Assembly: GCF_003853645.1 (NCBI RefSeq)
Contig: NZ_QTPO01000006.1
Coordinates: 62,001 to 126,000, forward strand
Direction of reading: 5' to 3'
Length of the DNA: 64,000 nucleotides
From: Burkholderia sp. Bp9143
GTDB lineage: Bacteria > Pseudomonadota > Gammaproteobacteria > Burkholderiales > Burkholderiaceae
The notes beneath the pieces were generated by a model. That model was not told where the DNA came from. It did no database searches and saw only the letters and a program-made list of their open reading frames with translations. Made by a program: the position numbers and the translations under genes. Of the stretch, positions 37,534-46,560 are shown piece by piece (position 1 is the stretch's first letter; the number at the start of each line of letters is the position of its first letter).

Positions 37534-39039
37534 TTACTTCTGACCCGGGCGCGGGCGCACCGGCACGAACTGCGTGTTGTCGCCGCGCCGCACGAGCACC
37601 GCGACCGTCTTCTGCGGATCGAGCTGCGCGGTCACGTCCGCGAACTGCTTCGCGCTCGTGATGTCGGTGTCGCCGACGCGCAGCACGATGTCGCCGCGCT
37701 GCAGGCCCGCACGGGCCGCCGGGCCGTCGACGCCGTCGATCTGCACGCCGTTCTTCAGCTTCAGCGACTTCATCTGATCCGCCGAAAGGTCACTGACCGT
37801 CAAGCCGAGCGAATTGGCCTGGCGCGGCTTCTGCGGCGCATTCTTGCGCTGCTCGGCCTTCGCCGTGGTCTCCGTCGGCGTCTCGGCGATCGTGATCGGC
37901 AGATCACGCGCCTGCCCCTTGCGCCACACGCTGACGGTCGCCTTGGTGCCCGGCTTCGTGTCGCCGACCATGCGCGGCAGATCCGACGCCGCATCGACCG
38001 GCCGGCCGTTGAACTTCAGGATGATGTCGCCCGGCTGGATGCCCGCCTTGTCGGCCGGACCGCCCGGCTCGACGCTGCTGACGAGCGCGCCTTCCGCCTT
38101 CGGCAGCCCGATCGAGTCGGCCACGTCCTTCGTCACTTCGCCGATCGCCACCGCGATACGACCGCGTGTGACCTTGCCGGTCGCCTTCAGCTGGTCGGCC
38201 ACACGCATCGCCTCGTCGATCGGGATCGCGAACGAAATCCCCATGAAACCGCCGGTGCGGCTGTAGATCTGCGAGTTGATGCCGATCACCTCGCCCTGCA
38301 TGTTGATCAGCGGGCCGCCCGAGTTGCCGGGATTCACGGCGACGTCGGTCTGGATGAACGGCAGGTAATCGCCCGTGTTGCGGCTCTTCGAGCTCACGAT
38401 GCCGGCGGTCACGGTGTTGTCGAGGCCGAACGGCGAGCCGATCGCGACGACCCACTCGCCGACGCGCACCTTGTTCGAATCACCGATCGCGACGACCGGC
38501 AGGTTCGACGCCTGGATCTTGACCACCGCGACGTCCGTGCGGTCGTCGACGCCGATCAGCTTCGCCTTGAATTCGCGCTTGTCGGTCAGCGTCACATAGA
38601 TGGTGTCCGCGTCGTCGACGACGTGCGCGTTGGTCATCACGTAGCCGTCTGCCGACACGATGAAGCCCGAACCGACGCCGCGGTTCTGCTCGGTGTCGGG
38701 CGGATTGTCCGGTGCCGGCGCGCCCTTCGGGTTGCCACTGCCGTTGCCGCCACCATTGCCGGGCGCCTGCGGCAGCGGAATGCCGAAGAAGCGCCGGAAG
38801 AATTCCGACATGTCGCCGTTGTCGAAGCCCGGCGGGAGCACACCGCGCGGGCCGGCCATCGGCACGTTCGCGGTGGTCCGGATGTTCACGACGGCCGGCC
38901 CGACCTTTTCGACCAGATCGGCGAAATCGGGAAGGCTGGCAGCGGGCGCCGTGGCCGCGGCCGCGGTATGCGGGGCGAGCGGCAGGCAGGCAAACAGCAC
39001 CGCCGCCGCGAGCACTTTGCGCAGCGTGAGTTTGGTCAT
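37534..39039 (-). CDS. mucD: Periplasmic Do-type serine protease (MucD/DegP family)
   Basis: This 501-residue trypsin-like protease/chaperone degrades misfolded periplasmic proteins. A signal peptide (about 1-28, ending HTAAA) precedes the protease domain with the triad His in MTNAHVVDDAD (about 135), Asp in DDRTDVAVVKIQ (about 165) and Ser in NPGNSGGPLIN (about 240). Two PDZ domains follow (about 285-375 and 405-495). A Gly/Asn/Pro-rich loop (GNGGGNGSGNPKG) lies before the His, as in DegP's LA loop. Its place after rpoE-mucA-mucB marks it as the MucD of the sigma-E envelope stress operon. Confidence 0.95.
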   Translation of the reverse strand: MTKLTLRKVLAAAVLFACLPLAPHTAAAATAPAASLPDFADLVEKVGPAVVNIRTTANVPMAGPRGVLPPGFDNGDMSEFFRRFFGIPLPQAPGNGGGNGSGNPKGAPAPDNPPDTEQNRGVGSGFIVSADGYVMTNAHVVDDADTIYVTLTDKREFKAKLIGVDDRTDVAVVKIQASNLPVVAIGDSNKVRVGEWVVAIGSPFGLDNTVTAGIVSSKSRNTGDYLPFIQTDVAVNPGNSGGPLINMQGEVIGINSQIYSRTGGFMGISFAIPIDEAMRVADQLKATGKVTRGRIAVAIGEVTKDVADSIGLPKAEGALVSSVEPGGPADKAGIQPGDIILKFNGRPVDAASDLPRMVGDTKPGTKATVSVWRKGQARDLPITIAETPTETTAKAEQRKNAPQKPRQANSLGLTVSDLSADQMKSLKLKNGVQIDGVDGPAARAGLQRGDIVLRVGDTDITSAKQFADVTAQLDPQKTVAVLVRRGDNTQFVPVRPRPGQK

Positions 39040-39055
39040 GTCGGAAGCCGTAGCG

Positions 39056-40108
39056 TTACTTGGAAGCCTTATATTCTATGGCAGACGCGAACTGCTGCAA
39101 CGTGGCCGGCGGCACTTCGCCGAGCACGGTGATCCAGTAGTCGCCGCGACGCTTCACGAGAACGTGGGTCGCGCCGGTGCTGCCCGCGCCTTCCTTGCGC
39201 GTGTTCTTTTCGGCCGGCTCGATGAAGACGGAGATTGTCGCGAGGCCGTCGGTGAAGACGGCCTGATCGACCGGAATCGGCGGATCGCCGGCGTCGCGCG
39301 CGGCCATCGGCCGGCGCACCTCGCGAATCTTCCGGAAGCCGGCGATGGTCGGCGCGATCTGCCAGCCCTGCGCTTCCATGTCGACCGTCGCGACCGGCGG
39401 GCGGACCACCGTCCAGCCGCTCAGGTTGCGCATGCCGGCCGCGATCGCGGATTTGTCACCGGTCGTGCCACCCGTCTGCAGTTGCGAAAACGCGACCTGC
39501 TCGAGCACGTGATCGTTCGCATCGAGCGTCTGCGAACGCAGCAGCAGCCCGGTGCGGGCGTCGGCCCACAGCTTGTACGTGAAGCGGTACGCATCCTTCG
39601 GCACGAGCTCGACCACCTGCGCATCGACCCCGGCCACACGATCCTTGCCGAGCAGCTTCGCGTCATAAACGGACATCACGTGCTCGCCACCCGCACCGAG
39701 CAGCGCGGGGAACGAATCGCGCGTCTGGCGGCGCTCGACCACGCACAGCTTGCGCTCGGGCACGAACGTGTACAGCTCGTCGTTATGCCGCAGCACCTTG
39801 CGCGGCTTGCCGTCGAGCGACTCGATTCGCTCGAACTCGCCGTCGCGGGACGCCACGTGCGCGATGCGCGACGACTGGACATACCCGCCTCGCTGGTAGA
39901 CGAACGTCCCCTCGTAGCTCTGCTGCTGGGCCGCCTGCTGGATGCGATCGAGCCAATCCGCCGCTCCCTTGCGGGTCGCGACGGGATCATCCGGTTGCTG
40001 GGCGCTGGCTGGGAGGGATTGAACGGACAACAGGGCGGCTGCGCAAAGCAGGAGTGCCGGCAGCCGCTTCCATCCGGAGATGGCGTGATTCAACTGCAAT
40101 GTCCGCAT
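39056..40108 (-). CDS. rseB: Sigma-E regulatory protein MucB/RseB
   Basis: This 350-residue periplasmic protein binds the anti-sigma factor MucA/RseA and shields it from DegS-type cleavage until lipoprotein or LPS signals displace it. A signal peptide ends near SLPASA (about residue 36). The large LolA-like domain follows (about 50-235), including GTFVYQRGGYVQSSRIAH, DELYTFVPERKLCVVERRQT and ADARTGLLLRSQTLD. A smaller C-terminal domain (about 245-345) ends near VLGEVPPATLQQFA. It is between mucA and mucD, as in Pseudomonas and other beta/gamma-proteobacteria. Confidence 0.93.
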   Translation of the reverse strand: MRTLQLNHAISGWKRLPALLLCAAALLSVQSLPASAQQPDDPVATRKGAADWLDRIQQAAQQQSYEGTFVYQRGGYVQSSRIAHVASRDGEFERIESLDGKPRKVLRHNDELYTFVPERKLCVVERRQTRDSFPALLGAGGEHVMSVYDAKLLGKDRVAGVDAQVVELVPKDAYRFTYKLWADARTGLLLRSQTLDANDHVLEQVAFSQLQTGGTTGDKSAIAAGMRNLSGWTVVRPPVATVDMEAQGWQIAPTIAGFRKIREVRRPMAARDAGDPPIPVDQAVFTDGLATISVFIEPAEKNTRKEGAGSTGATHVLVKRRGDYWITVLGEVPPATLQQFASAIEYKASK

Positions 40109-40113
40109 CGGGT

Positions 40114-40731
40114 TTATTGGCCTGGCGTGGTGGTCACGGCAGCGCGGATCAGCGGCATCGAGCCCGTGACGACGGGCTGCTGCGCGAATTGCTGGTGCGC
40201 TTCAAGGTATTGGTCGAGACTTGCGTCGCGGATGATGTTGACGTCCTGCAGGCCCGGCTGCGCCGATGCCTGTGCAACCGTCACGCGCTGCAGGTTGCCG
40301 CTTTGCGGCGCGCCTGCCGATGCGACCTGGACGGCGCCCGGCGCACCGGCCGTCTGCATCTGCGGGACAACGATCCACGTCAGCGTGGCTGCGGCGGCGG
40401 CCACCGCGAACGCCGGCACGACACGCCGGCGCAGCGACAGCAGCTTGCGTGCGACCGGCGCGGCGGCCGGCGCGAGCAGGTGCGGCTCGCTTTCGAGCGC
40501 GGCCGACATGCGCGCGGTGAACGCGACGCTCAGCGCGGGCGACAGCGCGAGCTCGTCCGAGCGCAGCGCATCGCCGATCAGGTGGTATTGGGCCCACGCA
40601 GCGCGATCCGCGCGGTCGAGCTCAGCCAGAAACTGCCCGTGATCCGGGCCGTCGAACAGTTCACCGTCGACCAGAGCGGAAAGGCGCTCGCCGCGCGAGC
40701 ACGCTTGCGACTGCGTATTGACCGACCCCAT
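40114..40731 (-). CDS. rseA: Anti-sigma-E factor MucA/RseA
   Basis: This 205-residue single-pass inner-membrane anti-sigma factor sequesters RpoE. The N-terminal cytoplasmic part (RGERLSALVDGELFDG, about 10-25, then WAQYHLIGDALRSDEL) is the RseA_N sigma-binding fold. A membrane segment lies about 100-118 (VVPAFAVAAAAATLTWIVV), followed by a short periplasmic tail for RseB binding. The ATG at 40731 is preferred, as GGGGAG lies eight bases upstream; ATGs 12 and 39 bases earlier are in frame. It follows rpoE and precedes rseB by five bases. Confidence 0.92.
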   Translation of the reverse strand: MGSVNTQSQACSRGERLSALVDGELFDGPDHGQFLAELDRADRAAWAQYHLIGDALRSDELALSPALSVAFTARMSAALESEPHLLAPAAAPVARKLLSLRRRVVPAFAVAAAAATLTWIVVPQMQTAGAPGAVQVASAGAPQSGNLQRVTVAQASAQPGLQDVNIIRDASLDQYLEAHQQFAQQPVVTGSMPLIRAAVTTTPGQ

Positions 40732-40819
40732 GATGCTCCCCATCTTGCACACACCCCGTCGTGATTTCACGACTCTATCCGTAACTAGACCCCGACCCGC
40801 GTCGTTACGCCCGTCGCGC

Positions 40820-41419
40820 TTACCAGCGCTTGCCTTCGGGTGTATCGAGCAGCGGACGCAATTTCGCAGCGATTGCCTCGCGCGCCCGGAAGATCCGCGA
40901 CCGGACCGTCCCGATCGGACAATCCATCATTTCCGCGATCTCTTCGTAGCTCAAGCCCTCGATCTCGCGCAGCGTAATCGCCTGGCGCAGTTCTTCGGGC
41001 AGGACGGCCATTGCAGCGTTGACCGTCTCGGCAATCTGCTTGCTCATCAACATCGACTCAGGCGTGTTGATATCCCTTAGTTGGTCTGCGTCGGAGAAAG
41101 TTTCCGCTTCCTCGGCATCAGCCTCGGTGGAGGTCGGTGCCCGGCGACCCTGCGTCGCAAGGTAGTTCTTCGCCGTATTGACGGCAATCCGGTACAACCA
41201 CGTGTAGAACGCCGACTCGCCGCGAAATTGCGGCAGCGCACGATACGCCTTGATGAACGCGTCCTGGGCCACATCCTCGACCTCGGCGGGATCCCGCACG
41301 AGGCGCGAGATCAGCCGAATGATCTTGCGGTGGTATTTGGAGACCAGGAGTTCGAACGCTGCCTTGTCGCCTTTCTGTACGCGCTCGACCAGAGCCTGAT
41401 CGATTTCTTTTTCACTCAC
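40820..41419 (-). CDS. rpoE: RNA polymerase sigma factor RpoE (AlgU, sigma-E)
   Basis: This 199-residue group 4 (ECF) sigma factor drives the envelope stress response. Region 2 spans about 20-90 (YHRKIIRLISRLVRDPAEVEDVAQDAFIKAYR). Region 4 spans about 130-185 (LPEELRQAITLREIEGLSYEEIAEMMDCPIGTVRSRI). The sequence is very close to RpoE/AlgU of other proteobacteria. It heads the rpoE-rseA-rseB-mucD group. I looked for an autoregulated GGAAC-type promoter upstream; GGAAC is present but no convincing -10 follows. Confidence 0.96.
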   Translation of the reverse strand: MSEKEIDQALVERVQKGDKAAFELLVSKYHRKIIRLISRLVRDPAEVEDVAQDAFIKAYRALPQFRGESAFYTWLYRIAVNTAKNYLATQGRRAPTSTEADAEEAETFSDADQLRDINTPESMLMSKQIAETVNAAMAVLPEELRQAITLREIEGLSYEEIAEMMDCPIGTVRSRIFRAREAIAAKLRPLLDTPEGKRW

Positions 41420-41510
41420 CTGACAAATCCGTTAACTAGGGATGCAACGCGGAGCGTTATTGTAGCGTTCCGGCGCCGGCCGCTGGTTACGGTCGGTAAC
41501 CGCGCCGCCG

Positions 41511-41975
41511 TCATGCCGGCCCCGCCTTGCCCGCGGTTCGCGCCAGCACGGACAGCGCGCTGAACGACGCGGCGTCGAGCGCATCGGCCGGAATCAGCAG
41601 CGGCCGCGCGCGCCGGGCGCCCTGCCCGACCGACAGCACGAGCAGCAGGCTGCTCCAGTGTGCATGGCCGGTCACGCGGCCCCGGGCCAGCAAGCGCCCG
41701 GTGCGGCCAAACGCCGCAATCTCCCCGAATGCATCGATCCGCAACTCGGCCGGCAGCCGGCGGGCACAGGCCCGCGCGGCGCACACGGCAAGCAGCGCGG
41801 CCGTCGCCGCGGACACGCACGCGCCAGCGGCGGCACCGGCCCGCGGCGCCCAGAACAGGTACGCGGACGCGGACGCCGCCGCGACGAATGCGGCCAGCAC
41901 GACATACGACACGGCCGAGGCCCGCAACGCAAAGCGCTGCGGACGCCCGGCCGGAGCATCGAATGGACTCGTCAA
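41511..41975 (-). CDS. Uncharacterised small membrane protein between fabF and rpoE
   Basis: This 154-residue protein has two hydrophobic segments (about 19-40 and 46-66), then a soluble C-terminal region (LRIDAFGEIAAFGRTGRLLARGR, then SSLLLVLSVG). The layout of two short N-terminal helices, then a beta-rich tail, recalls the YgfX/CptA-like group, but I cannot confirm it. It is 12 bases after the fabF stop and 91 bases before rpoE, on the same strand. It is probably read with fabF. A protein at this position is common in Burkholderia; its function is unknown. Confidence 0.65.
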   Translation of the reverse strand: MTSPFDAPAGRPQRFALRASAVSYVVLAAFVAAASASAYLFWAPRAGAAAGACVSAATAALLAVCAARACARRLPAELRIDAFGEIAAFGRTGRLLARGRVTGHAHWSSLLLVLSVGQGARRARPLLIPADALDAASFSALSVLARTAGKAGPA

Positions 41976-41987
41976 GCGATTTCAGCG

Positions 41988-43220
41988 TCAGACGCGCTTG
42001 AACACCAGCGTGCCGTTGGTACCGCCGAAGCCGAAGTTGTTCTTCACGGCCACGTCGATCTTCATGTCACGCGCGGTATTCGCGCAGTAATCGAGATCGC
42101 ACTCGGGGTCCTGATTGAAGATGTTGATGGTCGGCGGCGACACGTTGTTGTGCAGCGCCAGCACCGTGAACACCGACTCGAGGCCACCCGCGCCACCCAG
42201 CAGGTGACCCGTCATCGACTTCGTCGAGTTCACGACGAGCTTGTACGCGTGCTCGCCGAAAGCCGCCTTCACCGCGTCGGACTCGTTCTTGTCGCCGAGC
42301 GGCGTCGACGTTCCGTGCGCGTTCAGGTACTGGACCTCGTCCGCGTTCACGCCGGCGTCGCGCAGTGCCGCAACCATGCAGCGGCGCGGACCGTCCATGT
42401 TCGGCGCGGTCATGTGGTACGCATCGCCCGTCATGCCGAAGCCCGAGACTTCCGCATAGATCTTCGCGCCGCGTGCCTTCGCCGCCTCGTATTCCTCGAG
42501 CACCATCACGCCTGCGCCCTCGCCCAGCACGAAGCCGTCGCGGTCCTTGTCCCACGGACGGGACGCGGTGGCCGGATCGTCGTTGCGGGTCGACAGCGCG
42601 CGCGCGGCCGCGAAACCGCCGATGCCCAGCGGCGACACCGTCGATTCGGCGCCGCCCGCGACCATCACGTCGGCATCGCCGGCCTGGATCAGGCGCGCCG
42701 CGAGGCCGATGCTGTGCAGACCGGTCGTGCAGGCTGTCACGGCCGCGAGGTTCGGGCCCTTCAGGCCGAACATGATGCTCAGGTGACCCGAGATCATGTT
42801 GATGATCGAACCCGGCACGAAGAACGGCGAAATCCGGCGTGCGCCGCGATCGACGTAGGTCTGGTGCGTGTCTTCGATCATCGGCAGGCCGCCGATGCCG
42901 GAGCCGACCAGCACGCCGATGCGTTCCGCATTGGCTTCGTTCACTTCGAGGCCGCTGTCCCGGATAGCCTGGACGCCGGCTGCGATGCCGTAATGGATGA
43001 ACGTATCCATGTTGCGGGCTTCCTTCGCCGGGATGTATTCCTCGGCGCTGAAACCCTTCACCTCGCCCGCGAAATGCACGGCGAGGTTCGACGGATCGAA
43101 CTTCGTGACGGTGACGATGCCGGACTTGCCGGCGACGAGATTGGCCCAGCCGTCGGCAACATTATTGCCAACAGGCGAAATCAGCCCCAGGCCTGTAACG
43201 ACAACACGACGGCGGCTCAC
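41988..43220 (-). CDS. fabF: 3-oxoacyl-ACP synthase II
   Basis: This 410-residue condensing enzyme extends acyl-ACP by two carbons and controls unsaturated fatty acid elongation. The catalytic Cys is in [10 protein letters not shown] (about 164), with His in [11 protein letters not shown] (about 304) and His in [13 protein letters not shown] (about 341). I chose the GTG start at SRRRVVVTG, preceded by AAAGAGG at ideal spacing, rather than the ATG 33 bases upstream. The longer N-terminus would run into the putative attenuator hairpin, and the chosen length fits the family (about 412). It ends the fatty acid cluster. Confidence 0.96.
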   Translation of the reverse strand: MSRRRVVVTGLGLISPVGNNVADGWANLVAGKSGIVTVTKFDPSNLAVHFAGEVKGFSAEEYIPAKEARNMDTFIHYGIAAGVQAIRDSGLEVNEANAERIGVLVGSGIGGLPMIEDTHQTYVDRGARRISPFFVPGSIINMISGHLSIMFGLKGPNLAAVTACTTGLHSIGLAARLIQAGDADVMVAGGAESTVSPLGIGGFAAARALSTRNDDPATASRPWDKDRDGFVLGEGAGVMVLEEYEAAKARGAKIYAEVSGFGMTGDAYHMTAPNMDGPRRCMVAALRDAGVNADEVQYLNAHGTSTPLGDKNESDAVKAAFGEHAYKLVVNSTKSMTGHLLGGAGGLESVFTVLALHNNVSPPTINIFNQDPECDLDYCANTARDMKIDVAVKNNFGFGGTNGTLVFKRV

Positions 43221-43240
43221 GGTAACCTCTTTTCCATTGG

Positions 43241-43297
43241 ATGACAAAAACAAAAGCCACAGTGGCCACAGGAACCAGCCCTGCGAGCCCTGTGGCT
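43241..43297 (-). promoter_or_regulatory. Attenuator-like hairpins between acpP and fabF
   Basis: Read leftwards, one arm (AGCCACAGG) can pair with either of two downstream arms: CCTGTGGC directly, or CTGTGGCT followed by TTTGTTTTTG. The second choice is an intrinsic terminator; the first would disrupt it. The structure sits between the acpP stop and the fabF start. Confidence 0.5.
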
Positions 43298-43382
43298 GTT
43301 AGTCCGTCCGGCGCGGTTGCCGGCAGGATGGCGCGTCAAACGCGAAGATCGCGGCGACGTGGCAGACAAGCGCGAAAGGCGC

Positions 43383-43622
43383 TTACGCCTTGACGTTTGC
43401 GCGAGCGTAGTCGATCGCTTGCTGAACGGTCGTGATCTTCTCTGCTTCTTCGTCCGGGATTTCCATGCCGAACTCGTCTTCGAGCGCCATCACCAGTTCA
43501 ACCGTGTCGAGCGAGTCCGCGCCCAGGTCGTTCACGAACGATGCTTCGTTCTTGATCTCGGCTTCTGCGACGCCCAGTTGCTCAGCGACGATCTTCTTGA
43601 CACGTTGTTCGATGTTATCCAT
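43383..43622 (-). CDS. acpP: Acyl carrier protein
   Basis: This 79-residue acidic four-helix protein carries fatty acyl chains on a 4'-phosphopantetheine attached to Ser in [18 protein letters not shown] (Ser about 38). The sequence is the standard bacterial AcpP. A strong ribosome-binding site (GGAGGGG) and an extended -10 promoter precede it, consistent with very high expression of this protein. AcpS, encoded in the same leftward run, modifies it. It lies between fabG and fabF. Confidence 0.98.
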
Positions 43623-43661
43623 TACCCCTCCGAGGGAAAGTTCAGATTTACAAGTGCGCGC

Positions 43662-43670
43662 ATTTTATCA
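43662..43670 (-). promoter_or_regulatory. Extended -10 promoter for acpP
   Basis: Read leftwards the element is TGATAAAAT, a TGn extended -10 match, about 40 bases before the acpP start codon. No good -35 is present, which extended -10 promoters can tolerate. It would give acpP extra transcription beyond the fab operon. Confidence 0.45.
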
Positions 43671-43766
43671 GGTTTGCTGACGCCAAAACGCGCGTTGGCT
43701 TGATGGTCGATCAAGCGCCGATCCGCCTGAAAAACGGGATACGGCGCGGATGGTAAACGAAAACCG

Positions 43767-44516
43767 TTACGACATGTACATGCCGCCGTTCACGTGCAGC
43801 GTCGTGCCGGTGATGTAACCGGCCTGCGGCGATGCGAGGAACGCGACGGCATGGGCGATGTCTGCCGGGCTGCCGAGGCGGCCGAGCGGAATCTGGGTCT
43901 TGAGCGCGGCCTGCTGTTCTTCCGGCAGCGTCTTCGTCATGTCGGTGTCGATGAAGCCCGGCGCGACGCAGTTCACCGTGATGCCACGGCTGCCGATTTC
44001 GCGTGCGAGCGCACGGGTCATGCCCGCGACGCCGGCCTTCGCGGCCGCGTAGTTGGCCTGGCCCGGGTTGCCGGCCGAGCCGACCACCGACGTGATGTTG
44101 ATGATGCGGCCGCCGCGGGCCTTCATCATCGGGCGCAGCACCGCCCGCGACAGGCGGAACACCGACTTCAGGTTGGTGTCGATCACCGCGTCCCAGTCCT
44201 CGTCCTTCATCCGCATCGCGAGCTGGTCCTGCGTGATCCCCGCGTTATTGACGAGCACGTGGAGCGCGCCGAATTCCTTCACGGTTGCGTCGATCAGCGC
44301 TTCGGCCGCCGCCGCGTCGTTGACGTTCAGCACCGCGCCGCGGCCCGTCACGCCCGCTTCCGCGAACCCGGCGGTAATCGCGGCAGCGCCCGATTCGCTC
44401 GTCGCCGTGCCGATCACCGTCGCGCCCAGGCGCGCGAGTTCGAGCGCGATCGCCCGGCCGATGCCGCGCGATGCGCCGGTCACGATCGCGACCTGTTTAT
44501 CGAGAGTCTTTTCCAT
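43767..44516 (-). CDS. fabG: 3-oxoacyl-ACP reductase
   Basis: This 249-residue NADPH-dependent short-chain dehydrogenase reduces beta-ketoacyl-ACP in each elongation cycle. The cofactor loop is TGASRGIGRAIA (about 14-25), NNAG follows (about 89), and the Ser-Tyr-Lys triad lies in NITSVVGSAGN...NYAAAKAG (about 139-159). The sequence is close to FabG of E. coli and it sits in the canonical fabD-fabG-acpP-fabF order, so it is the housekeeping reductase rather than one of the many paralogues. Confidence 0.96.
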   Translation of the reverse strand: MEKTLDKQVAIVTGASRGIGRAIALELARLGATVIGTATSESGAAAITAGFAEAGVTGRGAVLNVNDAAAAEALIDATVKEFGALHVLVNNAGITQDQLAMRMKDEDWDAVIDTNLKSVFRLSRAVLRPMMKARGGRIINITSVVGSAGNPGQANYAAAKAGVAGMTRALAREIGSRGITVNCVAPGFIDTDMTKTLPEEQQAALKTQIPLGRLGSPADIAHAVAFLASPQAGYITGTTLHVNGGMYMS

Positions 44517-44552
44517 GAATCGAGTATCCGTCTCTTGAGGAAAGGCGCCGCG

Positions 44553-45485
44553 TCAGGCGGTCGCCAGCTTCAGTGCTTCGTCGAGCGAAGCCGGATCGAA
44601 CACCGATGCGCCGATCAGGTTGCCGTCGATGCGCTTCGTCAGGCCTGCCAGCACCTTGCCCGGACCGCATTCGATCACGTGCGTGACGCCCGTGCCCGCG
44701 ATGTGCTGCACGCATTCGACCCAGCGCACCGGGCCTGCGGCCTGGCGCACCAGCGCGTCCTTGATCGCGGCCGGATCGCAGACCACCGCGACGTCGATGT
44801 TGTTGACGACCGGAATCTGCGGCGCCTTCACGTCGACGTTCGCAAGATAGTCGCGCAGCTGGTCCGACGCCGGCTTGAGCAGCGACGAATGGAACGGCGC
44901 CGAGACCGGCAACGGCAGCGCGCGCTTCGCGCCCTTCGCCTTCGCGATCTCGCAGGCCTTCTCGACGGCCGCCTTCGCGCCCGCGATCACGACCTGCGCC
45001 GGCGCGTTGAAGTTCACGGCTTCGACGACGCCCGCTTCCGCGGCTTCGGCGCACACCGCGCGCACCGTGTCGTCATCGAGACCCAGGATCGCGGCCATGC
45101 CGCCCTGGCCGACCGGCACGGCCGTCTGCATCGCTTGCGCGCGGAAGCGCACGAGCGGCACCGCGTCCTTGAACGCGATCGCGCCCGCGGCGACGAGCGC
45201 CGTGTATTCGCCGAGGCTGTGGCCCGCGACGATCGACGGCGCCGGGCCGCCGGCCTGCTGCCATGCGCGATAGCAGGCGTAGGCGGCCGTCAGCATCACG
45301 GGCTGCGTGTTGGTGGTCAGATTCAGCTCTTCGGCCGGACCTTCGGCGATCAGCTTGCCGAGATCCTGATTGAGTGCATCGGATGCTTCCTGGAGTGTCT
45401 CGCGCACGACGGCCAGATCGGCGAATGCGTTGAGCATGCCGACCGACTGCGAGCCCTGCCCCGGAAAAACGAATGCAAATTTCAT
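44553..45485 (-). CDS. fabD: Malonyl-CoA:ACP transacylase
   Basis: This 310-residue enzyme moves malonyl from CoA to ACP. The nucleophile Ser is in VAGHSLGEYTAL (about 91), the active-site Arg in FRAQAMQ (about 116), His in VSAPFHSSLL (about 200), and the opening FVFPGQGSQSVGML is diagnostic. It lies between fabH and fabG with short gaps, so co-transcription is expected. Length is normal. Confidence 0.97.
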   Translation of the reverse strand: MKFAFVFPGQGSQSVGMLNAFADLAVVRETLQEASDALNQDLGKLIAEGPAEELNLTTNTQPVMLTAAYACYRAWQQAGGPAPSIVAGHSLGEYTALVAAGAIAFKDAVPLVRFRAQAMQTAVPVGQGGMAAILGLDDDTVRAVCAEAAEAGVVEAVNFNAPAQVVIAGAKAAVEKACEIAKAKGAKRALPLPVSAPFHSSLLKPASDQLRDYLANVDVKAPQIPVVNNIDVAVVCDPAAIKDALVRQAAGPVRWVECVQHIAGTGVTHVIECGPGKVLAGLTKRIDGNLIGASVFDPASLDEALKLATA

Positions 45486-45570
45486 ATCGTCCCCAATTGA
45501 ATCGATTCGGACGGCGCGCGCGAACGGCGCGCCGGTTCGGGATCCGCGCGCAGCTCACGCGCGCCGCGGA

Positions 45571-46560
45571 TCAGAAACGGAAGACCGACGCGCCCCAGGT
45601 GAAGCCACCGCCGACGCCTTCGATCAGCACGTGCTGACCGCGCTGGATGCGACCGTCGCGTACCGCGGTGTCGAGCGCCAGCGGGATCGATGCAGCCGAC
45701 GTGTTGCCGTGCTGGTCGACCGTCACGACCATGCGCTCCTGCGGCAGGCCGAGCTTGCGGCAGGTGCTGGTCATGATGCGGATGTTGGCCTGGTGCGGAA
45801 TCAGCCAGTCGACCTGTTCGGGTGCGAGATTCGCCTTGGCGAGCGCCTCGATCGCGACCTTTTCGAGCACGTTGACCGCGAGCTTGAACACGGCCTGCCC
45901 GTCCATGTACAGGAACGCGCTGCCGTCGATCACGCCGCGATTGACATTGCCCGGTGTGCAGAGGATGTGCGAATAGCTGCCGTCCGCGTGCAGTGCGCTG
46001 CCGAGCACGCCCGGCTCGTCCGAGGCGGACAGGATCACCGCGCCCGCGCCGTCGCCGAACAGCACGCAGGTCGTGCGGTCCTTGAAATCGAGAATGCGCG
46101 AGAACGTCTCCGCGCCGACGATGAGCGCCGTGCGGTGCTGGCCGCTACGGATGAAGGCGTCGGCCGTCGCCATCGCATAGGCGAAGCCCGAGCACACGGC
46201 CTGCACGTCGAATGCCGCGCCACCGTTCTTGATGCCGAGCTTGTTCTGCAGCAGGCACGCCGTGCTGGGGAACACGAAATCGGGGGTCGAAGTCGCGACG
46301 ATGATCAGGTCGATCGACTGCGGATCGATATCGGCCGCCTCGATCGCACGACGTGACGCCTCGAGCGCGAGATCGCTCGTCGTGACGTCCGGTGCGGCGA
46401 AATGGCGCGCATGGATGCCCGTGCGCGCAACGATCCACTCATCGCTCGTCTCGATGCCTTCCTTCGCGAGACGATCGGCGAGCTGCTGGTTCGTGACGCG
46501 GTCGGGCGGCAGGTAGCTGCCCGTGCCGAGCACGCGGGAATAGAGAGTCGATTGGGCCAT
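45571..46560 (-). CDS. fabH: 3-oxoacyl-ACP synthase III
   Basis: This 329-residue enzyme starts fatty acid synthesis by condensing acetyl-CoA with malonyl-ACP. The Cys-His-Asn triad is visible: Cys in [10 protein letters not shown] (about 122), His in IPHQANIRI (about 256) and Asn in [10 protein letters not shown] (about 286). The gene begins on the base after the plsX stop (TAA|ATG), indicating translational coupling. It belongs to the plsX-fabH-fabD-fabG-acpP-fabF cluster. Confidence 0.97.
   Translation of the reverse strand: MAQSTLYSRVLGTGSYLPPDRVTNQQLADRLAKEGIETSDEWIVARTGIHARHFAAPDVTTSDLALEASRRAIEAADIDPQSIDLIIVATSTPDFVFPSTACLLQNKLGIKNGGAAFDVQAVCSGFAYAMATADAFIRSGQHRTALIVGAETFSRILDFKDRTTCVLFGDGAGAVILSASDEPGVLGSALHADGSYSHILCTPGNVNRGVIDGSAFLYMDGQAVFKLAVNVLEKVAIEALAKANLAPEQVDWLIPHQANIRIMTSTCRKLGLPQERMVVTVDQHGNTSAASIPLALDTAVRDGRIQRGQHVLIEGVGGGFTWGASVFRF

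Noticed and set aside
41420..41510. Sigma-E-type autoregulated promoter upstream of rpoE
   Set aside because: A leftward GGAAC is present but no TCTGA-like -10 follows at 15-17 bases, so I could not support it.
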